Positions 1 through 11,843 of a DNA stretch of 53,492 nt are shown one piece after another; within the stretch, counting starts at the first letter, position 1, and each line of letters opens with the position of its first letter. The position numbers were made by a program, and so were the translations under genes. Under the pieces are notes generated by a model. It searched no databases. It was not told where the DNA came from and saw nothing but the letters and a program-made list of their open reading frames with translations. The stretch lies in contig KN882959.1 of NCBI GenBank assembly GCA_000934455.1, forward strand, positions 208,309 to 261,800. Reading direction: 5' to 3'. The DNA is from Apostichopus parvimensis. Its lineage: Eukaryota; Echinodermata; Holothuroidea; Aspidochirotida; Stichopodidae.

Positions 1-1027
1 CTTAGCATTTCTTTCGCAACAAAAGTTTGTGTGCATAAATTGCTGTTGTTGTATTAGGGCTTTGTTAGAAATTTCCCTATGAATGGAACTAATGAACAGC
101 AGCAAGGAACCATGAAATGTTTTCATTCTGGTTTTAATTGATCGTAATTTTCGTCTATTGAAAAGCTTCATTTATCTGGGCTTATATCAACTATATATAT
201 GCAAACACATTGAACGCTGTAGCCTAACATATATACACAATACACAAGAAGTAGTCTATACCAAAGGTTTGTTAGTTCAACTACAACGTGGAGAACATTA
301 TTACAAATGTTTGAAAACAAGAAATACGGAATGAAGTGGAAAATTACAAGTTCATATACCAAACAATATTTTTGCAGCCCAAAGAGTTACAAACTTATGA
401 GTTACGCAAGTAAAGGGAAATGTTTTTTACATTAATACACGCTCACAAGAAAGCTACTGACATTTTGTTTCTATTTGAGAGCATGGTGGGCAGTGAAATG
501 TTCGAACGAGTAAGAGCATACTTTACAAGAAATCATTGTGTACTGCACATAGTTGATAATGCCAATTCAAATAGTTGCTGGGATTTCTGGTCTATTGTTG
601 CAACTTATCTGACACAAGTTTGCGTGAGAAAAAATTGTCTAGCACTGATGGTGTTTGAAACAACTGACTGACAGTCCTGTGAATCCCAATTACAGTAATA
701 CAGAAACCATTTTAAAGAGAAAGCCAGGACTAAAAAATATAAAAATTAAAACTTCTCTGCCAGCTTATTGACCAGATAATTTAGTTAGAGATTGAGTGTC
801 TGCATAATGGCCATGGCTTAATTGTATACCTGTCATGGCAGACTGCCATGAGTTTTATGACATTTATATGGCATTGAGCAGCTTTAGTGTTTCAGATTAA
901 ATTCCTTTGATGTGCACCTTTAATATAGTTCACACTTTCTCCACTGAAGTTCTTCTATATGGTTGCCATGTCCTTGCAACTACACCAAGCCAACCAAGGT
1001 TATACCAAGCTAATTTAACATTAGAAC
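1..1027. other. Upstream intron or intergenic DNA
   Basis: AT-rich sequence with no exon I can support. An 83-codon open frame lies at 420-671 (+), but it has no recognisable domain and no good splice context. If the receptor gene begins upstream, as its missing ectodomain implies, this is intron. Confidence 0.5.
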
Positions 1028-1031
1028 TTAA

Positions 1032-2896
1032 AGGCCAACATATGGAGACTTTTCGATGAACATCAAAACCCACCATTTTGCATACATGTAATCCTTAGCT
1101 CACTCCAATTACATTGCTGTAATTAACTTTACCAATTTCGGACGTTAAATACGTGAAATATGGGAAGAAAAGTCAGCTTTGTAGGAAGCCTATTAAACAT
1201 CCCTAAGACATCAGGTGACCATGTGACGTCATCTTTGGTATACCGCACTCACAAGTCACAACAATACTTTTAGTGTGTAAGGTTGTATACATGAGCTGCC
1301 AAAAATGTCAACGATATCACTCCTTTTTCCCCGGAATGCCACAATTTTGTGTTGTTGGAGGTTGTAGTTATACCTCAGCCAACAAAAGCATCAGCTTTTT
1401 TAGCTTTCTGAGTAGAAGAACCGACGTAATACGCCGTAGACTTTGGATCAATTTTGTGAGATCCACGTGGAAAGATTTTTCAGCACCCGGAGTTTCTCAT
1501 GCCCATGAGTCCACATGCATGACCCTGCCTCTGTGTATGCCGCAAATGACTCATTCTGCAAAACTAACTTTCGACAGCTGCGGCGGACATAGCTAATGTG
1601 AAATTGACCCTTTCAAGTCTCCTGGTAAACACGCCCTGGACGTTCTTACATGCATTGTTATCACGCAATTGACAGTATACTATTTACTGTTTGAGATGAC
1701 CGTATGCAGACCATGTATAGACCGTGTCTATGGTAGCATTGTTAGTACATGATACGTAATTTACAACTCCGCCGGTGTTGGTCCACAGTATGTGTAAATA
1801 GTCATGTTAGGATTTCATCGCATTTATCCATTTCATTTGTCGTATTCCAGTATCGTGAGTTCGTGATACATGTGTAATATTGTCCGTAATGTTTGTTCCG
1901 GCATCTGCATAGTCCAAGGAGTGGAATAAAACGGTACTATATAGCGATCGGACGTTTAATTTCGTTAGTGACTGTCTTGTGATTGTGGGATGATACTGGT
2001 CGAGGCCTGTTCAACTAGACCTAACTCTATGGAATTACACAGAGTCTTGGTAGTATTTCGCCCAGGATTGAACGAGAAATGTGGATTTGGATATTCACTG
2101 CTAAATTTGGTTTATTGACAGGACACTTTTTCTGTGTTTGTACTTTTGGATATTAAAACGAGTAAGTACTATGTTCAGCTGAAGCTTAGTCATGTATGCT
2201 ACCCTGGTCGATTCGGGTCCGCGTCTCCTCGTAGTTGTTTGATTATGTGTAGTGTTTTTTGGGTAATTCGTTGATAGTAACTTAAACAATTTTCCCGTGA
2301 CATATCACGCATAAGGCATCTTTTAGGTCTATTCTTCTGTTCAGTTTGCGGTATCTTGCGATCAAATTGTATTACGGAATCGGCAGGCTGCTTGCATGTT
2401 CTACAGCATATTGTACCGTACGTACCTATTGACGCTCCGCTATGTAAATGATGCCTCCATTTGTGTGGAAATTTTGCAAATAAAATAACCCATTTTACTA
2501 AATTTTCTGCTTAAAATTGTCTTAAAACTAGTTGTTTACCTTCATGTGATCTTGTTTTAAGCTAACAGCTTTTCAAACGCTTGAAATTGGAAGTCAAATA
2601 CAGTACAATTGTTCGAGTATCTGTGTATAAACAGTACCTATTTCAGCGTTTGATTTTCGCGGTATACCAAAGATGACGTCACACGGTGACCAGAGGCTCC
2701 TTTGGGTCAATCTCTGTTTTCAGACATTCCAGAGGTACATGTCACGTGACTACCCAAACTGTCCATTTTCGTGGTCGTTTTTTGATGGGTTATAGTAGGT
2801 TTTCGAAGATTTTTTTTACACATGTTGATTATGGGTATGTAAACTCCCAAATTAATGGAAAATCCCCCCTAAAAAATTTGTCTCCATATTTGGTGT
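1032..2896 (+). mobile_element. Kolobok-like TTAA DNA transposon, non-autonomous
   Basis: The element is bounded on both sides by TTAA (1028-1031 and 2897-2900). Its ends are inverted: AGGCCAACATATGGAGAC on the left, and ACACCAAATATGGAGAC when the right end is read on the minus strand. A second, better preserved inverted pair lies inside at 1211-1246 and 2659-2694; 25 bp of it (1222-1246 against 2659-2683) are perfect and include TGTGACGTCAT. Between the arms is a THAP-like zinc-finger reading frame and no transposase catalytic domain. TTAA duplications plus a THAP finger are typical of the Kolobok superfamily. P elements also carry THAP but make 8-bp duplications, so Kolobok fits better. Only 1.87 kb long, it is probably an internally deleted, immobile copy. 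Confidence 0.75.
1336..1596 (+). pseudogene. THAP-like zinc-finger fragment of a transposase
   Basis: An 86-residue frame starting MPQFC. It shows the THAP layout: Met-Pro start, Cys5-x4-Cys10, an aromatic SFFSF stretch at residues 20-24, and Trp37 and Trp45 in the region of the THAP core. Where the second zinc-ligand pair (Cys-x2-His) is expected the frame reads Ser54-His-Ala-His57, so one ligand is changed by a single base (TCT in place of TGT). THAP fingers bind transposon ends in P-element and Kolobok transposases. No catalytic part follows, and the frame ends soon after. The position inside the TTAA element marks it as transposase debris rather than a host gene. The THAP call is good; function is unlikely. 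Confidence 0.6.
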
Positions 2897-3186
2897 TTAA
2901 AATTTATTTCACAATGTGAATGGTAATTAGGAAGTAAAAATTTGTTCTTTATACAATATCTCTTTTAAAAAAATGTTGCTTCTTATAATCATGTTCAATT
3001 AAAGCAAATTGAAATTCACAACTTGCAGTCTTTGTCTTTCACTTTTGTCATTTAAAGTGAAACTTGGCTTGTGTGCATTCCCACACCTACAATAGATTTC
3101 AACCAGTGGTGTTGTAACATGTATCCCGGATGGTAACTACTACCGGGATTTGCCTCAAAATTTCATCTATGGTTCATATCACTTAA

Positions 3187-3744
3187 AGCAGCATTTTGTG
3201 TCCTTTTCTATGGTTTTTCTCAACCTCACTGATTCCACGATACCATAGCGACATACATAACTAGCTTTAAAACTATTCAAATCTTACTTCAAATGGTGGC
3301 AAAAAAGTCGAAAATTTACAAATTTCAACTTTTTTACTCGAAGATATTTTCCGTTGGGTTCCAAATAAACCTTGCCCATAATATGAATATTTAAAAGCAA
3401 ACGAACGTCATTGGCCAAAACATAATATTACACCATGCCCGCTGGTTGTACCAAGTTACCAACTCCACGTTTTGAACCTATTTTTAGCAACGTCTCATAA
3501 CTTAACCTGCATCTTTGATTGGTTGAATTCAAACAAGTGGGTTGGGGGAACTGTATGCGATTATTTTTAAATGTGTCATTTGTCGGTGGACACTTTTCTC
3601 ATTATCTGCAAATTTCCTTAATTAACGCCTTTGGCAGGGAAAAAACTTGGCTAATATCTTAGTTTGCTGTTTTGTGATTGATGTAAAAAACTTGATGGAC
3701 TTGTCAAAAAAGTGGAAAACGGCGACAAAACGCAAAATGCTGCT
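3187..3744 (+). mobile_element. TTAA MITE, copy 1
   Basis: A 558-bp element flanked by perfect TTAA duplications (3183-3186 and 3745-3748). Both ends carry the inverted repeat AGCAGCATTTTG, matching 14 of 15 bases when extended. It has no coding capacity. The same family recurs in opposite orientation at 7581-8150, alignable through most of its length. TTAA targets suggest mobilisation by a piggyBac- or Kolobok-type transposase. The termini differ from those of the element at 1032-2896, so this is a separate family. Confidence 0.87.
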
Positions 3745-4534
3745 TTAATTACTGTCAATGTCATACATTCAATGGCATGGCCTAGGCCATGTACATATTC
3801 TTACATGCACCACATGGTAATAAAAAAAAAAACATCCAAAATAACTTGCTATATTTAGGGCTTTTGTTTTTTAACATACACTGTCAAGCACAAACCTTGG
3901 AAAAAAGCACCCCACACCTTTCTAGGGAAACCCTTCAAGTTCAAAAGTTCACAATGAAAAGTTATCAACTGTCAACAAGTCACCACATGTTTGGAACTTC
4001 AGACAAGAAGAATGTAACATCTAGGGGCTAGATGTAAATACAGGATTATAAACTACATACATGAGAATAGTACAGAATTATTTATATCTTTAATCGGCTG
4101 TTGTTTTCTGCAGAAAATATACTTTCAATTAGTACGATATCCATCTTTCGTACAAAAAGTTCTTAAAAATTAAAAAGTTGCCAAAGATAACTATAAATTA
4201 CATTGTGGAACCCTCTGCAATAATAATTGAATCCATCCATTACAGCATCAAATCTCAAGTACCGTACTGCACTGTGTGTACCACTACCATACCCTCTAGA
4301 GGCTATAATAAGCTGGATATAGTCCCTGCGGTTGTGGCTCAAAATTTATTAATCGTTATAATTATTATATCAAAATGAGGTGAAATACATGTGGTAAGAT
4401 TTTATACATGGGAATCTTCACAATCATTGTTTGAAGGAAGAATAAATAACGAATATTTCAGAATAACTTTGAGGTCCCCCCAACATGCTGAGCCCAAGTA
4501 ACGTAGATATTTGGTGTAGCCTAGGTCCAAAGTA

Positions 4535-4705
4535 CTCCCACCTACAATAGGTTTCTCTCCCATCTACAATAGATCTCATCCACCTACAATATATAATTTC
4601 TCTCCCACCAACGATAGATTTCTCTCCCACCAACGATAGATTTCTCTCCCACCTACAACAGATTTCTCTCCCACCTACAATAGATTTCTCTCCCACCTAC
4701 AGTAG
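4535..4705. repeat. 22-bp minisatellite, about 8 units
   Basis: Tandem units of CTCCCACCTACAATAGAT followed by TTCT, with variants CCAACGATAG and CCATCTACAATAG. The minus-strand frame stays open through it and would encode a Gly/Arg/Glu-rich periodic peptide, an artefact of the repeat. It lies upstream of the first stalk exon. Confidence 0.85.
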
Positions 4706-5250
4706 TTCAAACAATTTATTATAAATATGCTCTGTTGCTATAGATTGCATTAACAATTAAAATGTAATAACTGACTATGACACATTCATGTCACAAAGGT
4801 TACAATGGTTTCTGGCCCAACCAGTATGAAATCTCTATGTATGATGTTATTGGTAACATTGCATTTTTCTAATATTTTAGTTGATGTAGTACAAGCACAG
4901 CAAATGACTTGAAACAGTCCCACGTTAAATAATGTAGCAATTAAACCTTGATCAAATGTAAAATGTTGTTTGAATATAGCAGAAATAGATAGGGTTGCAT
5001 TATGTTAACATTCTGTTTCTATATACATTTTTTTTAGTCTACTGTTATCACTCGGCTCATTGATCTTAAAGGTCTACTGATTTCTTCCAGGATGCCATGT
5101 TGTATGAACTATCTAAGTCTACAAGAATTTTCAATATAATTTCAATATCTGCTAAATTTTAATTTAGAACATTGTAACTTTTCCTTCAAGCCACAATAAA
5201 CACATTGAACTAAAACAAGGCAAATGTTTATCTCCATTCAAAACTTGCAG

Positions 5251-5325
5251 GTACCACTGCCTTACCTACTACAACCATTGTAACAACTGCACCCCTGTCT
5301 ACCACTGAACCTACAATCACCAAGG
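5251..5325 (+). CDS. Receptor exon: Thr-rich stalk 1 (partial gene)
   Basis: A 75-bp exon between acceptor aacttgcag and donor ggtatgt, phase 1 at both ends. It encodes a mucin-like run with TALPTTTIVTTAPLSTTEPT inside, suited to O-glycosylation in an extended extracellular stalk. The last base G joins CA of the next exon to give Ala. It is the most upstream exon I can place; whatever precedes it must end in phase 1. It lies between two inverted MITE copies. Confidence 0.72.
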
Positions 5326-5846
5326 GTATGTGGACTTCTGTTCACTTTGTGGCCAACTGTCCTTGCTAGGAAGTTGTTTCTTAATAGCGCTCAATTTCAT
5401 GTCTGTGTCCTCCACAGGGGGATTCCAAATGGCCTATTTGTTGAAATAATATTGATACCTCTTTGCATAATTTAGTTTTAAAGAGCTGGGTAATTCTATG
5501 CTCAATGGTGGTCTCACATATGTCATCCATGTTGACATGAAACGTACTTACAATCTGATGAATTTTATACAATTTTCACAATCAATATGGATACTGGACA
5601 AAAAGATCAAATTCAAATGTAATTTTTGAACTTACAGTATTGTTCATAAAAATATCAGCAAAAAGGTATACATGTTAACTTTGGATCTTTTAGTCTCTCA
5701 TCTCTGCTGGATTTGCTTGCTTGCTCTTCACCACCTCACCAGCATTTGAGGTTTGCTTTATAACAGTTTATTGTTCAACACTATAACCTTTCTCTTCTCA
5801 AAGCATGTTTTAAATTCTTAAATTTGCTCATGTGTTCATACAAGCT

Positions 5847-6087
5847 GTTCTTATGTTATTGATTGATGCTTTAGCACACATGTATGTTACCTCCAGATTT
5901 TTATCATTGACCTGTACATAATATTGGTAAACTACTGTATGTGTTTAAATTGAAGGGTGTTTGACTGGTGTTTAGTTCTTATGTTATTGATTGATGCTTT
6001 AGCATGTGTTATCTCCAGATTTGTTATCATTAATACATACTATAGGTTAACTAGGTGATTAAATTGAAGGGTGTTTGAGTGGTGTTC
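5847..6087. repeat. Direct duplication of about 120 bp
   Basis: Two adjacent copies (from 5847 and from 5975) both begin GTTCTTATGTTATTGATTGA, pass through CTTTAGCA and CTCCAGATTT, and end in the AATTGAAGGGTGTTTGA unit that then expands into the minisatellite. The duplication probably preceded or seeded that array. Confidence 0.75.
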
Positions 6088-6249
6088 ATATTGAAGGTTG
6101 TTTGACTGGTGTTCAAATTAAAGGGTGTTTGTCTGGTGTTTAAATTGAAGGGTGTTTGGCCGGTGCTTAAATTGAAGGGTGTTTGTCTGGTGCTTAAATT
6201 GAAGGGTGTTTGTCTGGTGCTTAAATTGAAGGGTGTTTGACTGGTGTTT
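6061..6249. repeat. 27-bp minisatellite, 7 units
   Basis: Seven head-to-tail units that begin AAATTGAAGGGTGTTTG and end with a variant of CTGGTGCTT. Because 27 bp is nine codons, the minus strand stays open and reads a nonapeptide like QTPFNLSTR repeatedly. The array is intronic, so this is not a gene. Confidence 0.9.
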
Positions 6250-7580
6250 ACAGTAAATTGAAGCTCTACCAAAGGAGGTGAATAGTGTGACCAATGGTTA
6301 GTTCTTGAATAGCTTTTGGCAATTAGTGACTAGAGGCTAGATCCTTCTCTGCCATTGTACTTCAGTTATATGCACAGTAGAAATGCATGTATCGTTAGGT
6401 TGTCTTTTAAGACTAAAATGATAACACAGATAACAAAACAACAACAGCACATATATACTGTTCCTCTTGCTTTTTGCTTGCTTGCTTCTTTGTTAGCATA
6501 TCCATTTTCCTGTTGCAGTTTTGTTTTGCTACGTTGACAATACTGTAATATTATATTCACATTTCAAACTGCTAATTTGGCAAAGCTGTTGTGTTTCAAA
6601 TCAAGGTACCATTTTCTGCAACACGAGACTTCAGCACACTTTGACAGGTAGAGTCACAGCACATGTGTTGAATACCTTGAGCTATTGTATACTGTAGTTC
6701 TCATAACAGTTTCAAAATGATAGCCACCACTTATTGTAGCTTAGGCTAACAACACTTTAACAGCAAATGTACCATAGCTAGTAGCTACAGTACCAAAAAC
6801 ATTTAGTCAAAAACGAGGACAAGTCAATCTGTTGGAAAGTGTGCAATTAGACAGATCTGTGTAAACATGTAAACTGATTATTGAACTGAACCAGTTCCTC
6901 TAATTGTTTAAACGAACAAAAAAACAAAATATAATTGCTTCATTCTGTACGCAGGAGATTTGCTACATTGTTAATCACAGGAAAATGCATTTGCCATTTT
7001 TCAAATTTCATTAACTGAGGGAAACTGAAACAGCTTTTTCCCACTTTACATTGGAATGTTTTTACCATTAGAAGGAATTGCAAACCCACACATTTCCTAC
7101 CCATAAACAGAGTCATTTTTTTATAAAATTATAGCAAATTAGTGTTTGGCCTTTTTTTCATGATGTCAATTTGGCCAGTTACTGCACAGAAAAACAGGCC
7201 AACCCAAAGTTGAATCTTTGATCTACTTTTAAAAGAAATGGACTAGTGCTAACATTTGTACCATGACAGACCTTTGGCAGCAACTGTCTCTTTACAAATT
7301 TGCCTAATATTCTGGGCATTTCTTTTTCTGTCTTTCTATGTTTGCTTAAATATGCTTCCTTATTCCCTATTATCTTTCAATAATTGTCACATTTACTGTA
7401 CATGTATACTGTACAGAAACCTCGAATACTTTTCATACACATATTAATTTCATGAATGTTTCACATCATTTTATGATTTTCTTTGTTTTTTAAAAATGTA
7501 AAACTTAACTATACATGTATAATTAAAAAACGTAATTCATATACCATACAGCTGCATGGTTTGTTGACGTACTGTACAGT

Positions 7581-8150
7581 GTCCATCGAGTTTTTTACAT
7601 ATATCAATTACAAAACAGCAAACTAAGATATTAGCTAAGTTTTTTCCCTGCCAACAACGTTAATTGGCGAGTAATTAAGGATATTTGCAGATAATGAGAA
7701 AAGTGTCCACGACAAAGTCCACACTTAAAATTAACCGCATACAGTTACCCCAAACCCACCAGTTTGAATTCAACCAATCAGAGATGCAGGTTTAGTTATG
7801 AGCCGTAGCTAAAAATAGATTCAAGACTTTGCGTTGGTACAACCAGGGAGTTGTTATGGAACTCCCTGGTACAACTGCCATATAGACTGTACACAAATCA
7901 AGCATGGTGTTATATTACGTATTGGTCAATGACGTTCGTAGTGTTTAAATATTCATATTATGGGCGAGGTTTATTGGGATCCCAACGGAAAATATCTTGG
8001 AGATAAACAAAGTTGAAAGTTGCGAATTTTTTGATTTATGCCCCCATTTGAAGTAAGATTTAATTAGATAAGCTAGTTATGTATGTCGTTATGGCATAGT
8101 GGAGTCCGTGAGGTTGAGAAAAATCATAGAAAAGGACGCAAAATGCTGCT
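7581..8150 (-). mobile_element. TTAA MITE, copy 2 (inverted, end-damaged)
   Basis: Same family as 3187-3744 but in reverse orientation. The right end is intact (CGCAAAATGCTGCT, then ATAA in place of TTAA). The left end has lost its terminal repeat and begins near GTCCATCGAGTTTTTTACAT. It also carries an extra hairpin-forming segment near 7842-7870 that copy 1 lacks. Divergence and loss of the end show it is old. Confidence 0.8.
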
Positions 8151-8811
8151 ATAAGGTACAGTGCAACAGAGTGCACCATTCTGTCCCTGTTGTCAAGCAA
8201 TCTTATAAATTAAGATTAAAATCTCTTAGCTTGCAATACTTAAAGATACATACTTCATACTTGACATGCAGCTCTAACTTATTTTGATAGTGGGTGGATC
8301 AGTGTACATTGGAGGCCATGCTGTATATTTATAGCACATCTTGCCATACATTATATTCTCATGACCCCAGAAGTTGCTGTTCAGGAACTGTGATTAAAAT
8401 GTTAGCTGAAAATTTATGAAGCAGATTCTAAACTCTTAGGTTTTTAGAATTAAATTTATGATAAATTAATAAATTGAGTTAATCATCTTCACTTGAATTG
8501 ATGAAATATATTCTGATCAACTACAATCTTATTTTGAGAAAAGTTTGGCAAGGACACTAAAAACTGGCAGCCATACACAAATAACATATTTGTGTACTTT
8601 ACTGTTTCACCTTTTAGTAGAAACAAATACAGTCTTTATTTTTACTCCTATGTGCCTCCTCAACTTCCCCCAGAATCCCCCCCCACCCCTCCAACATTCA
8701 CGATCTCTTACCAGGGATCAAACTGTAGATAGAGTATATCGTTAAAAGGTTAAATGCCCCACAAATGTTTTCTTCTGAGCCCTTGATGAAATTGATTTTA
8801 TATTTCTTTAG

Positions 8812-8853
8812 CAACAGATGCCACTACCAATACCATGCATACTGAGGACAGCA
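8812..8853 (+). CDS. Receptor exon: Thr-rich stalk 2
   Basis: A 42-bp phase 1-1 exon between acceptor tttctttag and donor gtaagg, encoding TDATTNTMHTEDS after a shared Ala codon. Composition matches the neighbouring stalk exons. It could be skipped without a frameshift. Confidence 0.72.
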
Positions 8854-9539
8854 GTAAGGAAATACATTTTGAAAATATCTCCAGCAGCAAATTTTCATTT
8901 AGTATGAATTTATAATTTATAATTTTGTTGGCATTTCTGTTCAATGTTACTTCTCTCTCTCTCTTCATTTTCTTTGCTCTTCTTTTTCTATCATGAAATC
9001 TCTAAAGTGAAAAGCAAAACTGAAGCAAAAACAGTAGTAGTTGTCACTATGTAAACTTGTTTATTTTGTAAACATGTGCTACTCTTATGACAATAATTTG
9101 ATGTCAACCAAATCAGTTGCAGTGAAACTTGTTGTAGTCATTCATGCCATACCATCACTTGTGAAAATTGCAACTTAATTAGTACAGGTTTACATAAATC
9201 TTCAAACGTTCACCCGAAAATCACAAAATGGAGTTCACAGGATTTCAAAATTATTTCCAGAAATATAGAGGGTGGTCAAAATTACATGATTAAGTATCCC
9301 AGGGAATAGACAAATGCTCAGACCAAAACAAGACTACAAAATTGGTTACCATTTCTGTGTTTTTTATAAACAAGAATTGTTACAAAAAGCATGCTACATT
9401 GAAGTTGAAAAGCAATGATCATCAGAAATAGGTATAATTAAATATTCTGTACATATTCTGTAAATATTCTGACCAATTGAAGGTTCCAAGAGTTTTGTAT
9501 AAAATGGTACTGCATGCATGCTTCAAAACAATAAACAAA

Positions 9540-9815
9540 AAGAATAGTAGAATAACAGCATGAACACTCTGATTAGCTAATGTGGTTGGCAAAATACTCT
9601 TCTATTGGCAGCAACTTATGTTTGCAGATCATTTGAAATACATTTGAAAGAAAGTTAGTAGAATACCAGCATGAACAGTCTGATAGTGTTTTTTTTTCCT
9701 TCTACTGGCAGCATTGTAGTAATTCCTTAAAAAAAAAAAACTCATGTTAGCACATCCTCTGGATATTTTAACAAATGTCAACTAGTAGAATACCAGCATG
9801 AACAGCTTATTAGGC
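9540..9815. repeat. Three diverged units of about 115 bp
   Basis: The core AGTAGAATACCAGCATGAAC occurs three times with spacings of about 111 and 127 bp. The first two are each followed by an intervening T-rich, TGGCAGCA-containing stretch. An eroded tandem repeat. Confidence 0.6.
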
Positions 9816-10740
9816 TTTGATTTCTTACCTCTGAAACCCAAAAGGTAAGGAACAATTTTTGTGACATGCAAGAACATTTGAAACTTGACAATTATTAACG
9901 ATTAATATAGTATGGAACCAAAGTAAAAGCAAATACAGTAGCTGATCAGGAAGGGTGATTTGGGTAATCCCTACTCATCACTGGTAAAATGGAATCACTC
10001 AAGTTACTGTTTTCTCCTCAATAACTCGCTCACTGTATTTAATTGTCCCAAATCTCCAGCCGATATCACTTAAAACAGTCTCAACAGGTTAACCAACATA
10101 TCTATCACAGCAACAAGTTGAAGATGGGGAGGTGTGGGATTGTTGGGAGGGGTAGAAATGCTTGAAAAAGTTTGTAAGTTTAGTGTTTGATGCTTAGGGT
10201 GTTTCCTCTTCAGTTTCCGCATTTATGCTAAAAGTAAGACAATTTAGCTTCATTGAGCTTTATGGACATGCAGGACAATGTGTTCTTCTCTTAGAACAAG
10301 GTTAAGTGTAGTTTACAAGAACCAACCAATCTGTTTCTATCTGCTTGATATTTTATGTTTATTCTGTAACCTCACTGTCATTGAAGAAAGGTTCTCTTGT
10401 GTGTGAATTTGTGAGCAGTTTACTCTGTCCACACACACTAAGAGAAACATGATGCAGGTAAAAAACTCCAGAAACATCAAAATGCTCCTAACTGCCAGCA
10501 ATATCCATGCATGTGAAATATCTAACACTTAACCTACATATCATGAGCCATCTCAATCTGCATGCTGCTAAAAATGTTTTGTATGGTAAATAACCAATGG
10601 CTTACTAACAATAATCTGCACACAAAAATACAGACATTCTGTCTTGTGCTATAATATTTATTGAAATGTAGAGGAGGTATATATTTGAAATAGTCAGCAT
10701 AATGCCTGTAGACTTTCAGTAAGTTCACTGTTGTTGTCCT

Positions 10741-10791
10741 GTTTATAAATATTTATATTTATACTGGAAATAAATGAAATGAAATGAAAGG
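10741..10791 (+). repeat. Possible LINE 3' tail
   Basis: An AT-rich run ending AATAAATGAAATGAAATGAA. Short tandem tails of this sort are common at the 3' end of CR1/L2-type non-LTR elements. No reverse-transcriptase sequence is visible before it, so this is tentative. Confidence 0.35.
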
Positions 10792-11565
10792 TTAGTTGGT
10801 TGGTGTAGTACAGGGGACTTGACTAGGACTGACATTGGAACAATTGTAAACCCAAAGAGTGTGAATTGTTTGTAATCTTCATACTGTAGAAATATTTTGA
10901 CTTAAATAGAAAAGTGTAGAGATCGGTTAAAGTCCATTAAAATCAAGTTGACTCAAATAAGTCTTAAATTTACTCGGGAAAGACATAACCTTTATAGTAG
11001 GACGTCCAGAACACATAACAAGAATTCCAAATATTGTACATTCATAGAGACCATCACCAGTGTAATTATAAACAAATGTGCCAGAAATGTTATCTTTGAC
11101 AGTTTTGAGGTTTGACTACTTGCTGTGACACAAAGCCAAATTGTCTTGTAAGTCTTCGCTGAATTGGAAAACTGGCATCACTTCTTTCACAATTACATAT
11201 AAGTCGGTGGACTTCATACTTGAAAGAGCATTTATCTCCAAACACCGGAAAACTGGAAGCACTGGAGCTGTGTTAGAAGATGCTGAACTTTGGTTGCTAG
11301 GCCGTATCCTGGTAACCAAACAAATTCTGAAATTGTTTTTGCCCATTTTCCTTGTTTGAGACATCACTTTGAAGAATTTATCAACCGAATCTGACACAAA
11401 GGCCTGGAATTTGCCAAAGATATTGGTGATGTGGCGTGCGGTTGATCCTTATAGACTTCCGTGCTGTATAAAGAGATAAATGGCAAACATTTACACTAGT
11501 TCATATATATGTCTCATAATTTTCCAATGCCAATACTACATCTCTATACTGTCCTCCCAAATCAT

Positions 11566-11843
11566 GCTTTAAAGCACTCAAAATGACAGTATGATTAGTT
11601 CCTAACCTTGATGATCTGATAGAAACATGATATTCATACTTTCAGTATAAGTGCTTTAAAGCACTCATACTGACAATATGAACATTTCCTAACCTTGATA
11701 ATCTGATAGGAACATGATATTCATACTGTTCATATTGTCATTATAAGTGAGCTTTAAAGCACTCATACTGACAGTATGAACAGTTCCTAACCGTGATCTG
11801 ATAGGAACATGATATTCATACTACTCATACTGTCAGGATGAAT
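11566..11843. repeat. Three-unit array with internal palindromes
   Basis: Units start with GCTTTAAAGCACTCA at 11566, 11653 and 11751. Each contains CCTAACC, then GATCTGATAG or a close variant, and ACATGATATTCATACT. Units 2 and 3 hold near-palindromes such as TCATACTGACAGTATGA, so single strands could fold into hairpins. Confidence 0.85.

Larger units (their letters stand above)
5326..8811 (+). other. Intron of receptor gene
   Basis: Begins gtatgt and ends tttctttag. It holds a duplicated block at 5847-6087, a 27-bp minisatellite and an inverted MITE copy (7581-8150). No further exon is supported. Confidence 0.65.

Noticed and set aside
420..671. 83-codon open frame near the window start
   Set aside because: No domain recognised and no supporting splice sites or partner exons.
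1336..1596. THAP-like frame as a P-element or as a host THAP gene
   Set aside because: The flanking duplications are TTAA, not 8 bp, and the frame is enclosed by the element's inverted repeats, so Kolobok-type debris is the simpler reading.
4424..4696. Minus-strand Gly/Arg/Glu-rich repeat frame
   Set aside because: It covers the 22-bp minisatellite and has no coding support.
6051..6272. Minus-strand frame with nonapeptide repeats
   Set aside because: It stays open only because the 27-bp minisatellite unit is a multiple of three; it is intronic.
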